64,000 bases of DNA from an uncultured Thermomicrobiaceae bacterium (lineage in GTDB: Bacteria; Chloroflexota; Chloroflexia; Thermomicrobiales; Thermomicrobiaceae): positions 1-64,000 of the forward strand of contig CALKCJ010000019.1 in the NCBI GenBank assembly GCA_938082375.1, written 5' to 3'. Under the pieces are notes generated by a model. That model ran no database searches and had not been told where the DNA came from. It saw only the letters and a program-made list of their open reading frames with translations. Within the stretch, counting starts at the first letter, position 1. The number at the start of each line of letters is the position of its first letter. Positions 61,944 through 64,000 of this stretch are shown here, one piece after another. The translations under genes and the position numbers were made by a program.

Positions 61944-62681
61944 CTACACCCTCGCTTTCACCTCTTCGATCTGGCGCGACTCGGTGCTCGGCGGGTGCCC
62001 ACCGATGTAGTACACCCGTGGCTCGGTGCCCAGCTCCTCGAGGAGCCTGAACGAGGGCTTGCGGCGCAGGAGCTGCGCGACCGTGCTGTTCGGATCGTCG
62101 AGGTCGCCGAAATGGAGGGCGAAGAGCGGGCAGTTCTCGACGCAGGCTGGCTTGAGTCCTCGCTCGACCCGGTGGACGCAGAAGGTGCACTTCTCGATCA
62201 CGCCCTTGAGGCGTCCGCCGCCGGCCGTTCGCCGGTGTTCCTCACCGTAGGGCGCGTCGAGGTCGGGGTTTCGATAGGGTGGCACGGCCCCGCCGGTCAC
62301 CTGGACAACGTCCTCATCTTGCCAGTCCAGGTAGTAATTCTTAGACGGCTTTTTCCAGTTGAAGTAGTTGACGCCGTAGGGACAGGCGACCTCGCAGTAC
62401 CGGCAGCCGATGCACCGATCCCAGTCGGTGGCGACCAGTCCGTCCACTCGCTTGTAGCGGGCACCGACCGGGCACACCTTGGCGCAGGGGGCGTTGTCGC
62501 AGTGCATACATGGCCGGGGCATGAACCAGACATGGGTATTGGGATACTCCCCCTCTTCGAACCGGAAGACGTACATCCAGAAGTTGGCCATCGGCGTGTT
62601 GTTCTCCACCTTGCACGCCTGCATGCAGGCGCGGCAGCCGGTGCAGCGATCGAGGTCGATGACCATCGCGTAGCGAGCCAT
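61944..62681 (-). CDS. 4Fe-4S dicluster electron-transfer subunit (PsrB/DmsB type)
   Basis: A 245-residue ferredoxin with four Cys motifs for four [4Fe-4S] clusters: CTGCRACMQACKVEN, PCMHCDNAPCAKVCPVGA, CIGCRYCEVACPYGV and the later KCTFCVHRVERGLKPACVENC. It passes electrons between the molybdopterin subunit and the NrfD anchor. GGAGGGAGCGCGGT precedes the ATG. The C-terminal region after the last cluster (LRRKPSFRLLEELGTEPRV) is the normal DmsB-like tail. Confidence 0.92.
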   Translation of the reverse strand: MARYAMVIDLDRCTGCRACMQACKVENNTPMANFWMYVFRFEEGEYPNTHVWFMPRPCMHCDNAPCAKVCPVGARYKRVDGLVATDWDRCIGCRYCEVACPYGVNYFNWKKPSKNYYLDWQDEDVVQVTGGAVPPYRNPDLDAPYGEEHRRTAGGGRLKGVIEKCTFCVHRVERGLKPACVENCPLFALHFGDLDDPNSTVAQLLRRKPSFRLLEELGTEPRVYYIGGHPPSTESRQIEEVKARV

Positions 62682-62696
62682 ACCGCGCTCCCTCCG

Positions 62697-64000
62697 CTAC
62701 TTGTAGACCCGTACCTTCACATGGAAGGACTGGTCGGCGGTATTGGCGACGTAGCCTTCGCCGGTAAAGAAGACGCTGTTGGGTGTGGGGCCCTGCCCAA
62801 CCGTCCAGGGATGCCGGATAGCCTCGCCGTAGTGGTGGGGCATCCCGACGGTGTCAGGCCGGATGCCCTCCCGGTACCGGGCGATCGTCCGCACTCGGCG
62901 CGTCTCACCGGTGACCGCATTGTGCGACTCGACCCAGACCTCGTCGCCGTCCTGAATCCCGCGCTCCTCCGCAGTGCGCGGGTTGATATCGATCCCCGCT
63001 TTGGGAGCCAACTCGGCCAGGAGGGGAATCTGCGAGGAGCGCGATTGCTTGAACTCGATCAGCTTGTAGCTGATCAGGTAGAGGTCGTACTCGGGCGGCG
63101 ACTCCTCCATGGTGGGCTTGCGCCAGGTCGGGAAAGGCGTGTAGTCGCGCCAGTAGGTCTCGGCGACACCCCGCTGGCGCATCTCCTCACGGTAGCGTCG
63201 CAGCGACTCGCCATACAGGCGGTGGCGGACGCCACCGAACGGCGGGTCGGTGACGTAGCCGTAGAGCTTGGTCGCGGGGATCGGCTGGGCGACCGTGACC
63301 CCGTTCTTCTCGAAATACGCGACGCCGTCCGCGATGCCTGCTGAGCGGGCCCAGCGGTCGAAGATCTCCCGTACCGTCGGCTTGCGATCCAGCGGGAGCT
63401 TGTGCTCATCCTTCAGCTTCAACGCCTCATTCAGGTGGTGGAGGTAGCCGCCCTCGCCGTACAGGATCCCGGCTTTCTCGCACAGGTCGAGGTAGATCTC
63501 GATGTCTCCCCGGCTCTGGAAGAGCGGCGGCATCACCGGCACGCGCAGTGCGGTCGCCTCGAGATACTGGTCGGTGGCGGACACCGGCCCTTCGTACTTC
63601 TCGAGAGTGGCTGCTGGGAGCACGACGTCGGCGAACAGGTCAGCTGTCTTCGAAAGCCAGGGGTCGATGACGACGACGAACTTGAACTTCTTATAGCCCT
63701 CGATCAGGTCAGGCTCAGAGCCGAACGCCACGAGCGGGTTGCACATGTGGACGATGATGACCTCGGGGACGTAGTCGACCCCGTACTTCTCAGGGTTCTC
63801 CATCACCTTGGCGACGATTGCAGAGCTATTGCTGTTGATCGGGAAGAAGACAGAATCCTTGAGATAGACATTGTATGGCGGATCCTTGATCTGGACTTTA
63901 TCCAGCTTCTCGAAGTTTTCGTGGATCTTCCAGGGGCCGAGGTCGATTCGCTGGCCGCCGGCGGCACCGATCGCACCAAGGAGCATCGTAATCAGCAGCA
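62697..64000 (-). CDS. Molybdopterin oxidoreductase catalytic subunit (C-terminal part)
   Basis: The last 433 or so codons of a DMSO-reductase-family catalytic subunit; the frame runs off the right edge, so the Tat signal, the iron-sulfur site and the molybdenum ligand are not seen. Visible are the CNPLVAFGSEPDLIEGYKKF domain, DLFADVVLPAATLEKYEGPV, the fourth-domain INPRTAEERGIQDGDEVWVE and RPDTVGMPHHYGEA. The overall pattern is closest to polysulfide, thiosulfate or tetrathionate-type reductases (PsrA/PhsA/TtrA). The substrate cannot be decided from this part. It is upstream of its ferredoxin and NrfD partners. Confidence 0.85.
   Translation of the reverse strand, partial: LLITMLLGAIGAAGGQRIDLGPWKIHENFEKLDKVQIKDPPYNVYLKDSVFFPINSNSSAIVAKVMENPEKYGVDYVPEVIIVHMCNPLVAFGSEPDLIEGYKKFKFVVVIDPWLSKTADLFADVVLPAATLEKYEGPVSATDQYLEATALRVPVMPPLFQSRGDIEIYLDLCEKAGILYGEGGYLHHLNEALKLKDEHKLPLDRKPTVREIFDRWARSAGIADGVAYFEKNGVTVAQPIPATKLYGYVTDPPFGGVRHRLYGESLRRYREEMRQRGVAETYWRDYTPFPTWRKPTMEESPPEYDLYLISYKLIEFKQSRSSQIPLLAELAPKAGIDINPRTAEERGIQDGDEVWVESHNAVTGETRRVRTIARYREGIRPDTVGMPHHYGEAIRHPWTVGQGPTPNSVFFTGEGYVANTADQSFHVKVRVYK

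Noticed and set aside
61995-63344. A 449-codon open frame antisense to the ferredoxin subunit and molybdoenzyme genes
   Set aside because: It spans two well-supported genes on the other strand and has no family resemblance. Long antisense frames are expected from codon bias in G+C-rich DNA.

Overview
The window is G+C-rich DNA that reads as a thermophile-like member of the Chloroflexota, most likely class Thermomicrobia (Thermomicrobium/Sphaerobacter relatives). This is an inference from the overall protein character, the hemE-hemH-hemY order, dipeptide-type ABC cassettes, many Tat/lipobox secreted proteins, frequent GTG starts and a T-box leader. No rRNA, insertion sequence or CRISPR array was seen. 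Two tRNA genes are present, Glu-CTC and Arg-TCG.

Layout. 1-5830: a plus-strand envelope operon (GT4 glycosyltransferase, flippase-like membrane protein, GT87-type glycosyltransferase, SH3 lipoprotein, methyltransferase). 6099-7733: gamma-glutamyltransferase family protein. 7786-13954: tRNA-Glu, a yqeY-like gene, the PgpH-type HD phosphohydrolase with ybeY and a GT2, cinA on the other strand, tRNA-Arg. 14027-19087 (minus): an M24 peptidase-like protein and a peptide ABC importer without its ATPases. 19225-21292 (minus): GT2 and methyltransferase. 21470-29097: two paralogous lipoproteins of unknown family flanking a CpsB-type phosphatase, the hemEHY operon and a nitroreductase. 29090-33091: the wreck of a meta-cleavage aromatic catabolism locus. 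33195-38556: 2-hydroxyacid dehydrogenase, M42 aminopeptidase, MFS transporter, cyclase-family hydrolase, alcohol dehydrogenase. 38615-42771 (minus): a sulfur operon (membrane protein, SBP56/methanethiol oxidase, SufU, rhodanese) plus OsmC. 43483-49510: a complete peptide ABC importer. 49840-54816: leuACDB behind a leucine T-box. 55039-56181 (minus): copper nitrite reductase. 56500-64000 (minus): a molybdoenzyme respiratory locus running off the right edge.

How the genes work together. The last locus is the most interesting part. A molybdopterin catalytic subunit, a four-cluster ferredoxin subunit, an NrfD membrane anchor, a 71-residue membrane protein and a TorD chaperone are joined by start/stop overlaps to a fusion protein combining an HdrA-like N-terminus, ferredoxin, MvhD-like, ferredoxin and zinc-ribbon segments. 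FmdE- and DoxX-family proteins follow. I know of no described system with this composition, and its substrate cannot be read from the sequence.

The aromatic catabolism island holds an intact hydratase at one end and an intact tautomerase at the other. Between them lie remnants of DmpG, DmpF, HpaB, a catechol 2,3-dioxygenase and an ACMSD-type amidohydrolase, which points to recent loss of a pathway. Other notable points are proteins with altered catalytic residues (an M24 protein without its metal ligands, CinA without its amidase serine, YbeY with Asp for His) and several near-consensus promoters. Boundaries and starts were judged by eye from ribosome binding sites and overlaps; no database search was run.
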